The notes: generated by a model not told the origin, from the letters alone. 64,000 nucleotides of DNA from Bacillota bacterium (GCA_017861315.1 JAGFXP010000010.1:1-64000); one strand, 5' to 3'. Positions 25,716-34,903 are shown, counted from the stretch's first letter. Program-made: numbers and translations.

Positions 25716-26858
25716 ATGAATTTAACCATAGGCGAGGCTCTGGACCTGGAAATTTTACAAGGTTTTAAGCTTCTGGCTGGAAAAAAAGGGCTTTCAAATC
25801 CGATACTTAACGTTGCAGTCTGGGATTACGAAACAGGCGCACTTATAGAAGAAAACTTCAGGAAAGGGGACTTTGTCCTCAGCACCCTGGTTGCAATAAA
25901 GGACAAGATTGAGGAACTTGAGGAGAATTTCCAAAGGCTTATCGACGTGGGCATAAGCGCCCTGGCGATCAGGCCTGTATATATAGACAAGGTTCCTGAG
26001 CACATTATAAGGCTTGCAGAAAGGAAGAACGTACCGCTGATGATGTTCGACCAGACGTTTACAGAGGACGTCATAGTGGGTATAAACAAGGCCATTGTGG
26101 AAAAACAGGGCTACAAGAAGCTCACAATGAAAATCGACGACATACTTTTTCTCAACCTCAACGAAGAGAGCATAAGGGGAATAGCCCGCAAAATCAACCC
26201 TCACTTCATGGAAAACAACATGGTTGCCTTCTGCAGGAAAAAGAGCAAAGCTAGAGGGATGATTAATTTTTCCAAGGAAGAGGTCGAGGAGATAGGCTGC
26301 AAAGTAATACCTTTCAAGAACGGCCACCTGGTGATAAATACATTCGAAAAACACGACCAGAAGGAGATAGAGAAGACCATGTTCAGGAGGCTGGAATGGC
26401 TCGGCTTTACGCAGAAGGATTACGTGGTTGGAGTAAGCGGCCTCTATGAAAGTCTGGGAAAACTCAGCTACTCAATAAACGAAAGCCTCTACGCCTTCAG
26501 GTATGCGAAGATATACAAGAGAGATATTTCTTTCTTCAACGACATAGGCATAAACAGGATAATCCTGCCTATACTGGATAATCCGTGGGTCATGAAGTAC
26601 TACAACGGCATGGTTGAGCCGCTCCTGGAGTACGACAGGGAGAATGAAACCGAACTGCTCAAGACCGCGATTTCTTACGTAGAGAACAACGGAGACATAA
26701 AAGCTACCGCGGAGGAACTGTTCCAGCATGGAAATACAATCAGATACAGGCTGGACAGGATTAACAAGATAATGGCCGAGAATTTTAATTGCGAACATTT
26801 CTACGAGGAACTTGCTGTGATGGTCAGAATATACAGGATGCTCAAGAGCGACTTGTAA
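25716..26858 (+). CDS. PucR-family transcriptional regulator
   Basis: A 380-residue regulator with an N-terminal PucR sensor domain (about 1-130; GDFVLSTLVAIKD, LAIRPVYIDKVPEHIIRLAERKNVPL) and a C-terminal PucR-type helix-turn-helix (YVENNGDIKATAEELFQHGNTIRYRLDRI spans about 320-350). Relatives control purine, amino-acid or polyamine-linked genes in answer to small ligands. ATG 25716 has AGAGGTG six bases ahead. The next gene is speF, 120 bp away with an inverted repeat between, so it is the obvious candidate regulator of ornithine decarboxylation. Confidence 0.85.
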   Translation: MNLTIGEALDLEILQGFKLLAGKKGLSNPILNVAVWDYETGALIEENFRKGDFVLSTLVAIKDKIEELEENFQRLIDVGISALAIRPVYIDKVPEHIIRLAERKNVPLMMFDQTFTEDVIVGINKAIVEKQGYKKLTMKIDDILFLNLNEESIRGIARKINPHFMENNMVAFCRKKSKARGMINFSKEEVEEIGCKVIPFKNGHLVINTFEKHDQKEIEKTMFRRLEWLGFTQKDYVVGVSGLYESLGKLSYSINESLYAFRYAKIYKRDISFFNDIGINRIILPILDNPWVMKYYNGMVEPLLEYDRENETELLKTAISYVENNGDIKATAEELFQHGNTIRYRLDRINKIMAENFNCEHFYEELAVMVRIYRMLKSDL

Positions 26859-26909
26859 ATATTACAACGGAAACCCTTTACTTATTAGAAAATTCACAAA
26901 ACCTAAAGC

Positions 26910-26968
26910 CCCCCTGATGTTGTAAAATGTGTTTATGAGAAAAAATAAACACACAACGTTTCAGGGGG
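26910..26968 (+). promoter_or_regulatory. Long hairpin/dyad covering the speF ribosome binding site
   Basis: Nested complementary arms: CCCCCTGA (26910-26917) with TCAGGGGG (26961-26968), GTTG with CAAC, and TGTGTTTAT (26928-26936) with ATAAACACA (26945-26953). The 3' arm contains the ribosome binding site AGGGGG that serves ATG 26979. If transcribed as a whole it would block initiation; the inner perfect dyad could instead be a protein operator. Confidence 0.6.
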
Positions 26969-26978
26969 TATTTTATTA

Positions 26979-29138
26979 ATGAAAAGATTAAAGATCGCAT
27001 ACACTGAAGCAGCCAGAGAGTATTTTTCAACTGAAAGAGAAATCGTTTCAGCTGACTGTACTGATTTTACAGACGTAGCGGCAGTTGTTGTAACTGAAAA
27101 TGACGCCAGCTATGTAGAAGCTGCTCAGGAGACAGAATTCGGCTTGCCGGTTTTCGTTGTATTGACAGAAGGAACAAAGCTGCCGGAAGAGCTGATGGGT
27201 AAAGTAAACCACGTTATAGACTGCAGATCAGAAGAAGCAGGATACTACAGCCGCCAGATTGAGGATGCAGCAGCAAAATATGAAGATAACGTATTGCCGC
27301 CGTTCATGCGCGCACTTTCAGAATACGTTTACTCTGGGAAATCACAGTTCGACTGCCCGGGACACCAGGGCGGACAGTTCTACAGAAAGCATCCGGCAGG
27401 AAGATTCCTGTTTGATTTCTACGGAGAAAACGTGTTCCGTTCAGACCTTTGCAACGCCGATGTTAAGCTCGGAGACCTCCTTATACACGAAGGTCCTGCA
27501 GTCGATGCTGAGCAGTTCGCAGCTAAGGTTTACAATGCAGACAAAACCTACTTCGTATTAAACGGCACTTCGGCATCAAACAAAGTTGTAATGAACGCTT
27601 TGCTGTCACCAGGAGATTTGATACTTTACGACAGAAACAACCACAAGTCAATCAACCACGGTGCTTGTGTACAGGCCGGAGCTACTCCGATATACCTGGA
27701 AACTGCACGTAATCCTTTCGGTTTCATCGGCGGTATAGACAGCTGCTGCTTCGATGAAAAATACCTCCGTGAATTAATTGCCGAGAGAGCTCCTGAAAAA
27801 GCGGATGCAGAGAGACCGTTCAGAGTAGCGGTTATACAGCTCGGAACTTATGACGGGACAATATACAACGCTAGACAGGTTATTGACAAGATTGGACACC
27901 TTTGCGATTACATCCTCTTCGACTCGGCCTGGGTTGGATATGAGCAGTTCATACCAATGATGAAGGAATGCAGCCCGCTTCTTTTAGAGCTTGGTCCAAA
28001 CGATCCCGGCATATTCGTTACTCAGTCAGTCCACAAGCAGCAGGCTGGTTTCTCGCAGACCTCACAGATCCACAAGAAGGACAGCCATATAAAAGGACAG
28101 GACAGATACTGCAACCACAAGCGTGTTAACAACGCATTCATGATGCATGCATCAACAAGCCCGTTCTATCCTATGTTTGCTTCACTCGACGTAAACGCCA
28201 AGATGATGGAAGGCGAAGCCGGAAGAAAGCTCTGGCTTGAAACCGTGAAGGTAGCTATCGAAGCACGAAAATCAATGTTCAAGCACTGCAGGATGATCAG
28301 ACCATTCGTTCCTCCGTTCGTTGACGGAAAGCCTTGGGCTGAAGGGGACACTGTTGAGATGGCCCACAACATCGACTACTTCAGATTTGTACCCGGTGCA
28401 AAGTGGCATGCGTTTGACGGATACGGCGAAAACCAGTACTTCGTTGATCCATGCAAATTCCAGCTTACAACTCCAGGTATCCATGCTGAAACAGGCGAAT
28501 ACGAATCATTCGGTATCCCTGCAAACATCCTGGCTAACTACCTGAGAGAAAACGGAATAATACCTGAAAAATGCGACTTGAACGCAATACTGTTCCTTAT
28601 GACTCCGGCAGAAACAGCAACTAAGATGGAAAACCTTGTAGCTCAGATCGCAAGGTTCGAAGCCCTTATTGAAGCTGACGTTCCGATGCAGGATGTGCTT
28701 CCAACAATATACTTCAGCAACATCTGCAAGTACAAGGGCTACACAATCAGGCAGCTCTGCCAGGAAATGCACGACTTCTACAAGGACAGAGGAGTTAAGG
28801 ACCTTCAGAAGAACCTGTTCAGAAAAGACTACTTCCCTGAATATGCGATGACGCCGCAGGAAGCAAACATCAGATTTGTCAGAGGCGAAGGGGAATTGGT
28901 CGCTTTAGACGCAATCGAAGGACGTATCGCGCTTGAAGGAGCTCTTCCATACCCGCCGGGAGTTGTATGCGTAACCCAGGGTGAGAAATGGTCGGACACT
29001 GCAGTTAAATATTTCCAGGCGCTGGAAGAGGGCATCAACGTGCTTCCTGGATTCGCTCCAGAAATACAGGGCGTTTACCTTGAAACTGTAGACGGAAAGA
29101 GGAAAGCTTTCGGATACGTAATAAAAGAAGGCAGATAA
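26979..29138 (+). CDS. speF: Ornithine decarboxylase, SpeF type
   Basis: A 719-residue PLP-dependent fold-type I decarboxylase that turns ornithine into putrescine and CO2, consuming a proton. It has the N-terminal wing domain, then FDCPGHQGGQF (near 124), LNGTSASNKVV, FDSAWVGYEQF (near 314) and the PLP lysine in VTQSVHKQQAGFSQTSQIH (Lys353), then the C-terminal domain with YPPGV. Sequence blocks match E. coli SpeF from end to end. With the PotE-type antiporter downstream it forms an acid-resistance and energy-yielding pair. Its ribosome site lies in a strong hairpin. Confidence 0.93.
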   Translation: MKRLKIAYTEAAREYFSTEREIVSADCTDFTDVAAVVVTENDASYVEAAQETEFGLPVFVVLTEGTKLPEELMGKVNHVIDCRSEEAGYYSRQIEDAAAKYEDNVLPPFMRALSEYVYSGKSQFDCPGHQGGQFYRKHPAGRFLFDFYGENVFRSDLCNADVKLGDLLIHEGPAVDAEQFAAKVYNADKTYFVLNGTSASNKVVMNALLSPGDLILYDRNNHKSINHGACVQAGATPIYLETARNPFGFIGGIDSCCFDEKYLRELIAERAPEKADAERPFRVAVIQLGTYDGTIYNARQVIDKIGHLCDYILFDSAWVGYEQFIPMMKECSPLLLELGPNDPGIFVTQSVHKQQAGFSQTSQIHKKDSHIKGQDRYCNHKRVNNAFMMHASTSPFYPMFASLDVNAKMMEGEAGRKLWLETVKVAIEARKSMFKHCRMIRPFVPPFVDGKPWAEGDTVEMAHNIDYFRFVPGAKWHAFDGYGENQYFVDPCKFQLTTPGIHAETGEYESFGIPANILANYLRENGIIPEKCDLNAILFLMTPAETATKMENLVAQIARFEALIEADVPMQDVLPTIYFSNICKYKGYTIRQLCQEMHDFYKDRGVKDLQKNLFRKDYFPEYAMTPQEANIRFVRGEGELVALDAIEGRIALEGALPYPPGVVCVTQGEKWSDTAVKYFQALEEGINVLPGFAPEIQGVYLETVDGKRKAFGYVIKEGR

Positions 29139-29210
29139 CAAGCAGCACAGATTAATACGGACATAATTTTATTATAATAAAAAAATAAAATAAAAATGGG
29201 GTAAATAATC

Positions 29211-30575
29211 ATGGCGAAAACTGATAGTAAAAAAATGGGCGTTGTTCAGTTAACAATACTGACAGCAATAAACATGATGGGTTCAGGTATAATAATGCTT
29301 CCGACCAAGCTTGCTCAGGTTGGAACAATGTCAATCCTCTCCTGGCTGGTAACAGCCGGCGGATCGATGGCTCTTGCTTATGCATTCGCGCAGTGCGGAA
29401 TGTTCAGCAGAAAAGGCGGCGGTATGGGAGGATACGCGGAGTACTCCTTCGGCAAGGCAGGAAGCTTCATGGCTAACTACACTTACGGTGTGTCGCTTCT
29501 CATTGCCAACATAGCAATCGCTATATCAGCTGTAGGTTACGGTGCAGTTCTCTTCGGATACGAGCTTTCACCAATCGCAGTCTGCTTAGCTACAATCGCA
29601 ACACTCTGGTTTGCTACAGTCCTTAACTTCAAGGGGCCGAAGGTTACCGGACAGATCGGATCATTCACAATCTGGGGTGTTATTATACCAGTAGTGGTAA
29701 TATCAACTGTCGGCTGGTTCTTCTTCCACCCAAGCATGTATATTGCTTCATGGAATCCAAACGGCACTCCATTCCTGGAAGGCGTTACAGCTTCAATATC
29801 CATGACACTTTGGGCATTCCTGGGACTTGAATCAGCGTGTGCAAACATGGACGCTGTTGAGAACCCGAAGAAGAACGTTCCGATAGCAGTTCTCGGCGGC
29901 ACGATCGGTGCAGCGGTAATATACATAGTTTCAACCAATGTTATGGCCGGCATCGTTCCTAACATGGACCTTGCTGCCAGCAACGCTCCATTCGGATTAG
30001 CTTTCTCAATGATGTTCGGAACAACTGTTGGTAAGATTGTTACAGGCCTGATGGTTATGTCATGCTTCGGATCACTTCTCGGATGGCAGTTCACAATCGC
30101 TGAAGTGTTCAAGGGATCAGCAGCTGAAGGCTACTTCCCTAAGGTGTTCGCAAAGATCACTAAGGATGAAGCCCCGGTTGTCGGTATGGTAATAATCACA
30201 GTAATACAGTCACTGCTTTCACTCATGACAATCAGCCCGAACCTGAACGCACAGTTCACAATACTCGTTAACCTGGCTGTTGTTACAAACATCATCCCGT
30301 ACATTCTCTCAATGGCAGCGGTAGACGTAATTATGAAGTCAGAGATGGTTGATTCCAGGAAAACAAAGCTTGCGATGATTACAGGATTCGTAGGATCCGT
30401 ATACAGCTTGTACGCACTCTACGCTTCAGGGTTCGAAGCTATGACATACGGATCGATCGTTACATTCGCAGGTTGGGTGATATACGGATTCATATCGTAC
30501 AAATATGATATGGGAAAGCGTTCTAAAGAAGCTCATGAAAAGATAGCGGCAATAGAAGCTCAGAATGCAATATAA
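29211..30575 (+). CDS. potE: Putrescine:ornithine antiporter PotE
   Basis: A 454-residue APC-family antiporter that exchanges external ornithine for internal putrescine. The start KMGVVQLTILTAINMMGSGIIMLPTKLAQ (residues 8-36), GGMGGYAEYSFGKAGSFMANY, WAFLGLESACANMDAVENP and VTNIIPYILSMAA match E. coli PotE closely. It is 72 bp after speF in an AT-rich gap with GGGG before the ATG, and a strong terminator follows, so speF-potE is a two-gene operon. The exchange removes putrescine made by SpeF and can build a proton gradient. Confidence 0.92.
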   Translation: MAKTDSKKMGVVQLTILTAINMMGSGIIMLPTKLAQVGTMSILSWLVTAGGSMALAYAFAQCGMFSRKGGGMGGYAEYSFGKAGSFMANYTYGVSLLIANIAIAISAVGYGAVLFGYELSPIAVCLATIATLWFATVLNFKGPKVTGQIGSFTIWGVIIPVVVISTVGWFFFHPSMYIASWNPNGTPFLEGVTASISMTLWAFLGLESACANMDAVENPKKNVPIAVLGGTIGAAVIYIVSTNVMAGIVPNMDLAASNAPFGLAFSMMFGTTVGKIVTGLMVMSCFGSLLGWQFTIAEVFKGSAAEGYFPKVFAKITKDEAPVVGMVIITVIQSLLSLMTISPNLNAQFTILVNLAVVTNIIPYILSMAAVDVIMKSEMVDSRKTKLAMITGFVGSVYSLYALYASGFEAMTYGSIVTFAGWVIYGFISYKYDMGKRSKEAHEKIAAIEAQNAI

Positions 30576-30586
30576 GATTAAATGCA

Positions 30587-30619
30587 GCAGACCGGTTTTT
30601 ACCCGGTCTGCGTTTTTTT
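30587..30619 (+). terminator. Rho-independent terminator after potE
   Basis: GCAGACCGG (30587-30595) pairs perfectly with CCGGTCTGC (30603-30611) and is followed by G and seven T. Confidence 0.93.
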
Positions 30620-30723
30620 GCTCATTCGAAGTGAAACAAGCGCAAGAGATGTCAGAAAAATCTTGAAATTCAAGCGAACCTGTTATATGCTGTTTAAAAG
30701 GATACTACAAGGGGGTGCGTGTT

Positions 30724-31428
30724 ATGAAAATCGGGAAAAATATCAGCTTATCTTTATCACTGGCAATCGCAGCAGTCTTTGCTTTCCCCTCAGCAGGAAA
30801 TGCAGTCACTTTATCTACGGGGCCATACCCTGGGAAGAATCTTCAGAAAGTAGAAGTGGTCCATTATGCGAATGCAAAACCGGGTGCAGCGACAACCAAA
30901 ACGGGAGGAGGGTACAAGCTTACCGGGTACAAACTGGGCCTTGGGGGGAACTGCTATCTGAACACTTCGGGAGTTGACGAAGGAGCGGTTTCCAAATTCC
31001 AGGCAGCGGTTGATACATGGGATGCCGCAACCTCGGCGGAGATTTTCGGAAGCGTTACCTCGGACAGCGACGCAGTATACGGCGACCTGGATGGAAAAAA
31101 CTCTATAGTCTTCGACAGATATCCTACTGACGGTGTCATAGCAGTCACTGCTTACTGGGTGGACAGGAGCACAAGGATCGTAGTGGAATTCGATATGATG
31201 TACAATACATATTATCAGTGGGGAACTGTTGAAAGCAATGGAACAGGGGTGATGGACATACAGAATATAGCTACACATGAGTTCGGACATGCCTTCGGCC
31301 TAAGCGACATCTACAGCTCGGCCTATTCACATGTAACCATGTACGGCTACTCCAATTTCGGAGATATTGCGAAACGAACGCTCGATCCTCAAGACGTTTT
31401 AGGAATCCAGAAAATCTACGGCAAATAA
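30724..31428 (+). CDS. Secreted matrixin-type metalloprotease
   Basis: A 234-residue secreted zinc protease of the metzincin clan. A Sec signal peptide (basic KIGKN, then LSLSLAIAAVFAF, with cleavage likely after AGNA) precedes a short propeptide-like region and the catalytic domain. The zinc motif HEFGHAFGLSD (185-195) matches HExxHxxGxxD, and the Met-turn is in VTMYGYSNFGD. There is no cysteine-switch PRCGxPD, so latency must be controlled otherwise. GGGGGTG lies before ATG 30724. Role: probably extracellular protein or peptide breakdown, in line with the PepT genes. Confidence 0.85.
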   Translation: MKIGKNISLSLSLAIAAVFAFPSAGNAVTLSTGPYPGKNLQKVEVVHYANAKPGAATTKTGGGYKLTGYKLGLGGNCYLNTSGVDEGAVSKFQAAVDTWDAATSAEIFGSVTSDSDAVYGDLDGKNSIVFDRYPTDGVIAVTAYWVDRSTRIVVEFDMMYNTYYQWGTVESNGTGVMDIQNIATHEFGHAFGLSDIYSSAYSHVTMYGYSNFGDIAKRTLDPQDVLGIQKIYGK

Positions 31429-31443
31429 GACCCAATAAAGAAA

Positions 31444-31476
31444 AGCCCCCGCCGCATTTATTTGACGGCGGGGGCT
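31444..31476. terminator. Bidirectional terminator between matrixin and ppsA
   Basis: AGCCCCCGCCG (31444-31454) pairs perfectly with CGGCGGGGGCT (31466-31476). The minus strand has TTTTC after it and the plus strand TTC, so it serves mainly the ppsA transcript. Confidence 0.85.
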
Positions 31477-31481
31477 TCGGG

Positions 31482-33890
31482 CTACTTGAGGTTTTTCTCC
31501 ATTTCCAGAACGGTAAGGGTGATCTTCATGACCGAGTCAGGTGTTAGGGAGATCGAATCTATATGTTCCTTCACCAGGAATTCAGCGATTTCAGGGTAGT
31601 CGCTCGGCGCCTGGCCGCATATTCCGCTGTGCCGGTGGTTTCGCTTTGCTCCCTGTATCGCCTGGGAAAGCATCTTGAGCACGCCTGGATCCCTTTCATC
31701 GAAATCGTGGGCTACCAGGGCCGAGTCGCGGTCAACACCGAGGACGAGCTGGGTAAGGTCGTTGGAGCCTATGGAGAAGCCGTCGAAGACCTCGCTGAAC
31801 TCATCTATCATCAACACGTTGTTCGGTATCTCGCACATTACGTAGACTTCCAGGCCGTTCTCACCCCGTTTGAGGCCGTTCCCGGCCATCTCGGCGATTA
31901 CCTTCTTCGCCTCATCGACCCGCCTGCAGAAAGGTATCATGAGCAACAGGTTGGTCAGACCCATCTCGTCGCGCACCTTCTTCATAGCCCTGCATTCCAG
32001 TGCAAAGCCTTCCCTGTATTTGTCGTCGTAGTAGCGGGAAGCTCCCCGGAAACCTATCATCGGATTTTCCTCTTTCGGCTCGAAGTACTGGCCTCCTATA
32101 AGGCTTGCGTATTCGTTGGTTTTGAAATCGCTCATCCTGACGATTACAGGCTTAGGGTAGAATGCGGCAGCGATTGTGCCTACGCCGTGTGCCAGCTTCT
32201 CAACGAAATACTCTTCCTTCTGTCCATAGCCGTAAGTCAGGGCGTCGATTTTATCCCTTACGGCCTCATCCGTGACTGCCTCGGGATGTACAAGGGCCAT
32301 AGGGTGGATCTTGATGTAGTCGTTTATTATGAATTCCATCCTGGCTAGCCCGACACCGTCGTTAGGTATCATGGACATCGTGAATGCCTGGTCCGGGTTG
32401 CCAAGGTTCATCATTATCTTTGTTTCAGGCCTTTTGAGACTGCTGAGATCTATCTTGTCCACATGGAAACCGAGGAGGCCGCCGTAGACCTTGCCTTCGT
32501 CACCTTCGGCGCAGCTCACGGTTACTTCCTGTCCGGAGCTTATCTTCTCAGTCGCGTCGCCAGCTCCAACCACGGCAGGAATGCCGAGCTCGCGGCTCAC
32601 GATTGCGGCATGGCAGGTCCTGCCGCCCTTGTTGGTCACGATTGCCGATGCCGTCTTCATGACGGGCTCCCAGTCAGGGGAGGTTGTATCCGAAATCAGT
32701 ATCTCGCCTGGCTTGAAGGAGGACAGCTGAGAAACATCCTTGATTACCCTCGCAACACCCTTGCCGATCCTTGAGCCTATGCTCTTGCCTTTTACCAGCA
32801 CAGGACCCTTAACCTCCAGCTGCCAGGTTTCAAGGAAATCCATGGACCTGGCTGACTGAACCGTCTCCGGCCTTGCCTGCACTATGAACAGTTCACCGGT
32901 GACGCCGTCTTTTGCCCATTCGATGTCCATAGGGCGGTCCGTTCCGGCTTTCCTTGAATAGTGGTCTTCTATTACTATTGCATATCCCGCAAGCTTAAGT
33001 ATGTCGGCGTCGTTGAGGCAGAAACTCCTCCGGTCAGCCTCCGGAACCTCCACGTTTCTGGTGAGGGTTTTGGAGCCTCCTCTGCCGTATATCATTTTGA
33101 TGCGCTTTTCGCCAAGGTTTTTCCTTATAACAGCCTTGTGGCCTGTCCTGTAGGTAGGCTTGAAAACGTAGTATTCGTCTGGGTTTACGGCGCCCTGGAC
33201 GATGTTTTCTCCGAGCCCGTAGCAGGCCGTGATGAAAACGACATCCTTGAAGCCTGTTTCCGTGTCGAGAGTGAACATTACCCCGCTTGTGGACAAATCG
33301 GAGCGGACCATCTTCATTATCCCTATGGAAAGGGCAACCTTGAAATGGTCGAAGCCGTTGTCAATCCTGTAGGAGATGGCCCTGTCCGTGAACAGGGAGG
33401 CGAAGCACTTGCTGCAGGCCTCGCGCAGGGCGTTCTCGCCCTGGATGTTCAGGTATGTCTCCTGCTGGCCTGCAAAGGAAGCGGTCGGCAGGTCCTCAGC
33501 GGTTGCGGAGCTTCTTACCGCCACGTCCGTATCGGGACCGTACTCATCGCTCAGCTTCGAGTAAGCTGCTTTGATCTCGGCCCATACATCGTCAGGGATG
33601 CCGGCGCTCAGAATGAGATCCCTTGCCAGTTTTCCCCTTACTGCAAGATCTGCAACATCCGTTTTATCAAGGCCTTCCATCGCTGCCTTGAGCTCCTCGT
33701 AGATTCCTGCTGACTTTATCGTGTGCCAGTAAGCCTCGGCGGTCACCGCGAAGCCGTTAGGGATCTTGACCCCTTCTGAAGTGAGCTCCCGGTACATCTC
33801 GCCGAGAGAAGCGTTTTTTCCCCCCACCAGGGGGACATCCTCGATAGTTGTGTCTTCAAACCAACGGATATACTTAGCCATTTGTTTCAT
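31482..33890 (-). CDS. ppsA: Phosphoenolpyruvate synthase
   Basis: An 802-residue enzyme that makes phosphoenolpyruvate from pyruvate and ATP, releasing AMP and phosphate. The N-terminal ATP-grasp domain begins WFEDTTIEDVPLVGGKNASL. The swivelling phosphohistidine domain has GGRTCHAAIVSREL (His near 427). The C-terminal PEP/pyruvate barrel has GSNDLTQLVLGVDRD and the catalytic Cys in GICGQAPSD (near 758). ATG 33890 is chosen, with AAAGGAG 11 bases ahead. It is divergent from the lactate operon regulator; pyruvate from lactate oxidation would be its substrate. Confidence 0.92.
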   Translation of the reverse strand: MKQMAKYIRWFEDTTIEDVPLVGGKNASLGEMYRELTSEGVKIPNGFAVTAEAYWHTIKSAGIYEELKAAMEGLDKTDVADLAVRGKLARDLILSAGIPDDVWAEIKAAYSKLSDEYGPDTDVAVRSSATAEDLPTASFAGQQETYLNIQGENALREACSKCFASLFTDRAISYRIDNGFDHFKVALSIGIMKMVRSDLSTSGVMFTLDTETGFKDVVFITACYGLGENIVQGAVNPDEYYVFKPTYRTGHKAVIRKNLGEKRIKMIYGRGGSKTLTRNVEVPEADRRSFCLNDADILKLAGYAIVIEDHYSRKAGTDRPMDIEWAKDGVTGELFIVQARPETVQSARSMDFLETWQLEVKGPVLVKGKSIGSRIGKGVARVIKDVSQLSSFKPGEILISDTTSPDWEPVMKTASAIVTNKGGRTCHAAIVSRELGIPAVVGAGDATEKISSGQEVTVSCAEGDEGKVYGGLLGFHVDKIDLSSLKRPETKIMMNLGNPDQAFTMSMIPNDGVGLARMEFIINDYIKIHPMALVHPEAVTDEAVRDKIDALTYGYGQKEEYFVEKLAHGVGTIAAAFYPKPVIVRMSDFKTNEYASLIGGQYFEPKEENPMIGFRGASRYYDDKYREGFALECRAMKKVRDEMGLTNLLLMIPFCRRVDEAKKVIAEMAGNGLKRGENGLEVYVMCEIPNNVLMIDEFSEVFDGFSIGSNDLTQLVLGVDRDSALVAHDFDERDPGVLKMLSQAIQGAKRNHRHSGICGQAPSDYPEIAEFLVKEHIDSISLTPDSVMKITLTVLEMEKNLK

Positions 33891-33999
33891 GGATTTATAC
33901 ACTCCTTTCGTCTAGGCAACTGTTGAATTCCCAATATTCGCACTATTTACTTAATGATAACACAAAAGAATGCTGCAGGAGAATAGGAAAAGAAAAAAG

Positions 34000-34028
34000 T
34001 TGAAGTTTGGTTTGTTAAACTATATACT
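34000..34028 (+). promoter_or_regulatory. Promoter of the lactate regulator gene
   Basis: TTGAAG (34000-34005), 17-bp spacer, TATACT (34023-34028), 52 bp before ATG 34081. The remaining 33891-33999 gap must hold the divergent ppsA promoter, which I cannot place with confidence. Confidence 0.6.
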
Positions 34029-34080
34029 TGAAATGGATTGGATTATATTTGAATTAGACTTGAAGAAGGAGGAGAGACAT

Positions 34081-34791
34081 ATGTTGACTCCGATAAAAAC
34101 AACAAAGGTATACGAGCAGGTTGTCGAGCAGATAAAGGAAATGATAGCGGATGGAACGCTTAAAAAAGGAGACAAGCTGCCCTCCGAAAGGGATCTGGTT
34201 GAACAGCTCCAGGTCAGCAGGACTTCGATAAGAGAGGCTTTGAGGGCCATGGAGATAATAGGCCTTATAGAGTGCAGGCAGGGCGGTGGCAACTTTGTCA
34301 GGGAGAACTTTGAAAACAGTTTGTTCGAGCCTTTGTCAGTGATGTTCATGCTTGAAAAAAGGAATCCGCTTGAAATAATCGAGCTCAGGAAGATAATAGA
34401 GGTTGAGACTGTAGCCCTGGCGGCAGAGAGGATTACCGATGAGGAACTTGCTGAAATCGGTGTGATAATTGAGGAACTGAAGGTTTCGGAAAATGAAGAG
34501 GTTGCAGTGAAGGTCGATAAAAAATTTCACTATGCAGTCGCAAGAGCATCAAAAAACAGCTTGATCCTTGCAATCCTGAATGCTGTATCTTCCCTTATCG
34601 ACGATTTCATCAAAGATGCAAGGATGAAGATCCTCCAGAAGGAGAGCAACCGGGTGCTGCTGTCCGCTCAGCATGAGAAGGTTTATCTGGCCTTGAAAAA
34701 GCACGATGCTTCGGCTGCTGTAAAAGCAATGAGAGAGCATCTTGAATTTGCAAATGAATACATATCCCGTCATCAAACAGACCAGCCATAA
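34081..34791 (+). CDS. FadR-type GntR regulator of the lactate operon (LctA/LldR-like)
   Basis: A 236-residue repressor. The N-terminal winged helix is classical GntR (IADGTLKKGDKLPSERDLVE, then SRTSIREALRAMEIIGLIECRQGGGNFV). The C-terminal all-helical FCD domain has metal-binding residues of the FadR/LldR type (Asp and His in KVDKKFHYAVA, His in REHLEFAN). LldR and LctA homologues sense lactate. AAGGAGGAG lies ahead of ATG 34081. The gene ends in its own terminator and faces the lactate permease promoter, which has a matching operator at 34893-34903. Confidence 0.88.
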   Translation: MLTPIKTTKVYEQVVEQIKEMIADGTLKKGDKLPSERDLVEQLQVSRTSIREALRAMEIIGLIECRQGGGNFVRENFENSLFEPLSVMFMLEKRNPLEIIELRKIIEVETVALAAERITDEELAEIGVIIEELKVSENEEVAVKVDKKFHYAVARASKNSLILAILNAVSSLIDDFIKDARMKILQKESNRVLLSAQHEKVYLALKKHDASAAVKAMREHLEFANEYISRHQTDQP

Positions 34792-34808
34792 TGAGGCTGG
34801 TTTTTTTA
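34781..34808 (+). terminator. Terminator after the lactate regulator gene
   Basis: ACCAGCC (34781-34787) pairs with GGCTGGT (34795-34801), followed by T. It overlaps the stop codon of the regulator gene. Confidence 0.85.
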
Positions 34809-34853
34809 TTTCGATTTAATTTTCAAAAAATTGTGTTATTTTTTTAACTATTA

Positions 34854-34903
34854 TAGACTGCGGAAAATAAGTGTGCTATTATAAATTAAAAGTGGTCAGA
34901 CCA
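34854..34903 (+). promoter_or_regulatory. Promoter and FadR-type operator of the lactate operon
   Basis: TAGACT (34854-34859), 17-bp spacer, TATTAT (34877-34882). Directly at the expected transcript start lies the palindrome TGGTCAGACCA (34893-34903), which fits the TnGTnnnACnA pattern bound by FadR/LldR-family repressors. Binding there would block initiation until lactate is present. Confidence 0.75.

Noticed and set aside
26859-26978. speFL-type ornithine leader peptide before speF
   Set aside because: No short frame with a ribosome site exists in the 120-bp gap; only the hairpin/dyad is visible.
30582-30977. A 131-codon plus-strand frame starting before the matrixin gene
   Set aside because: It begins inside the potE terminator and runs out of frame through the protease signal peptide and propeptide.
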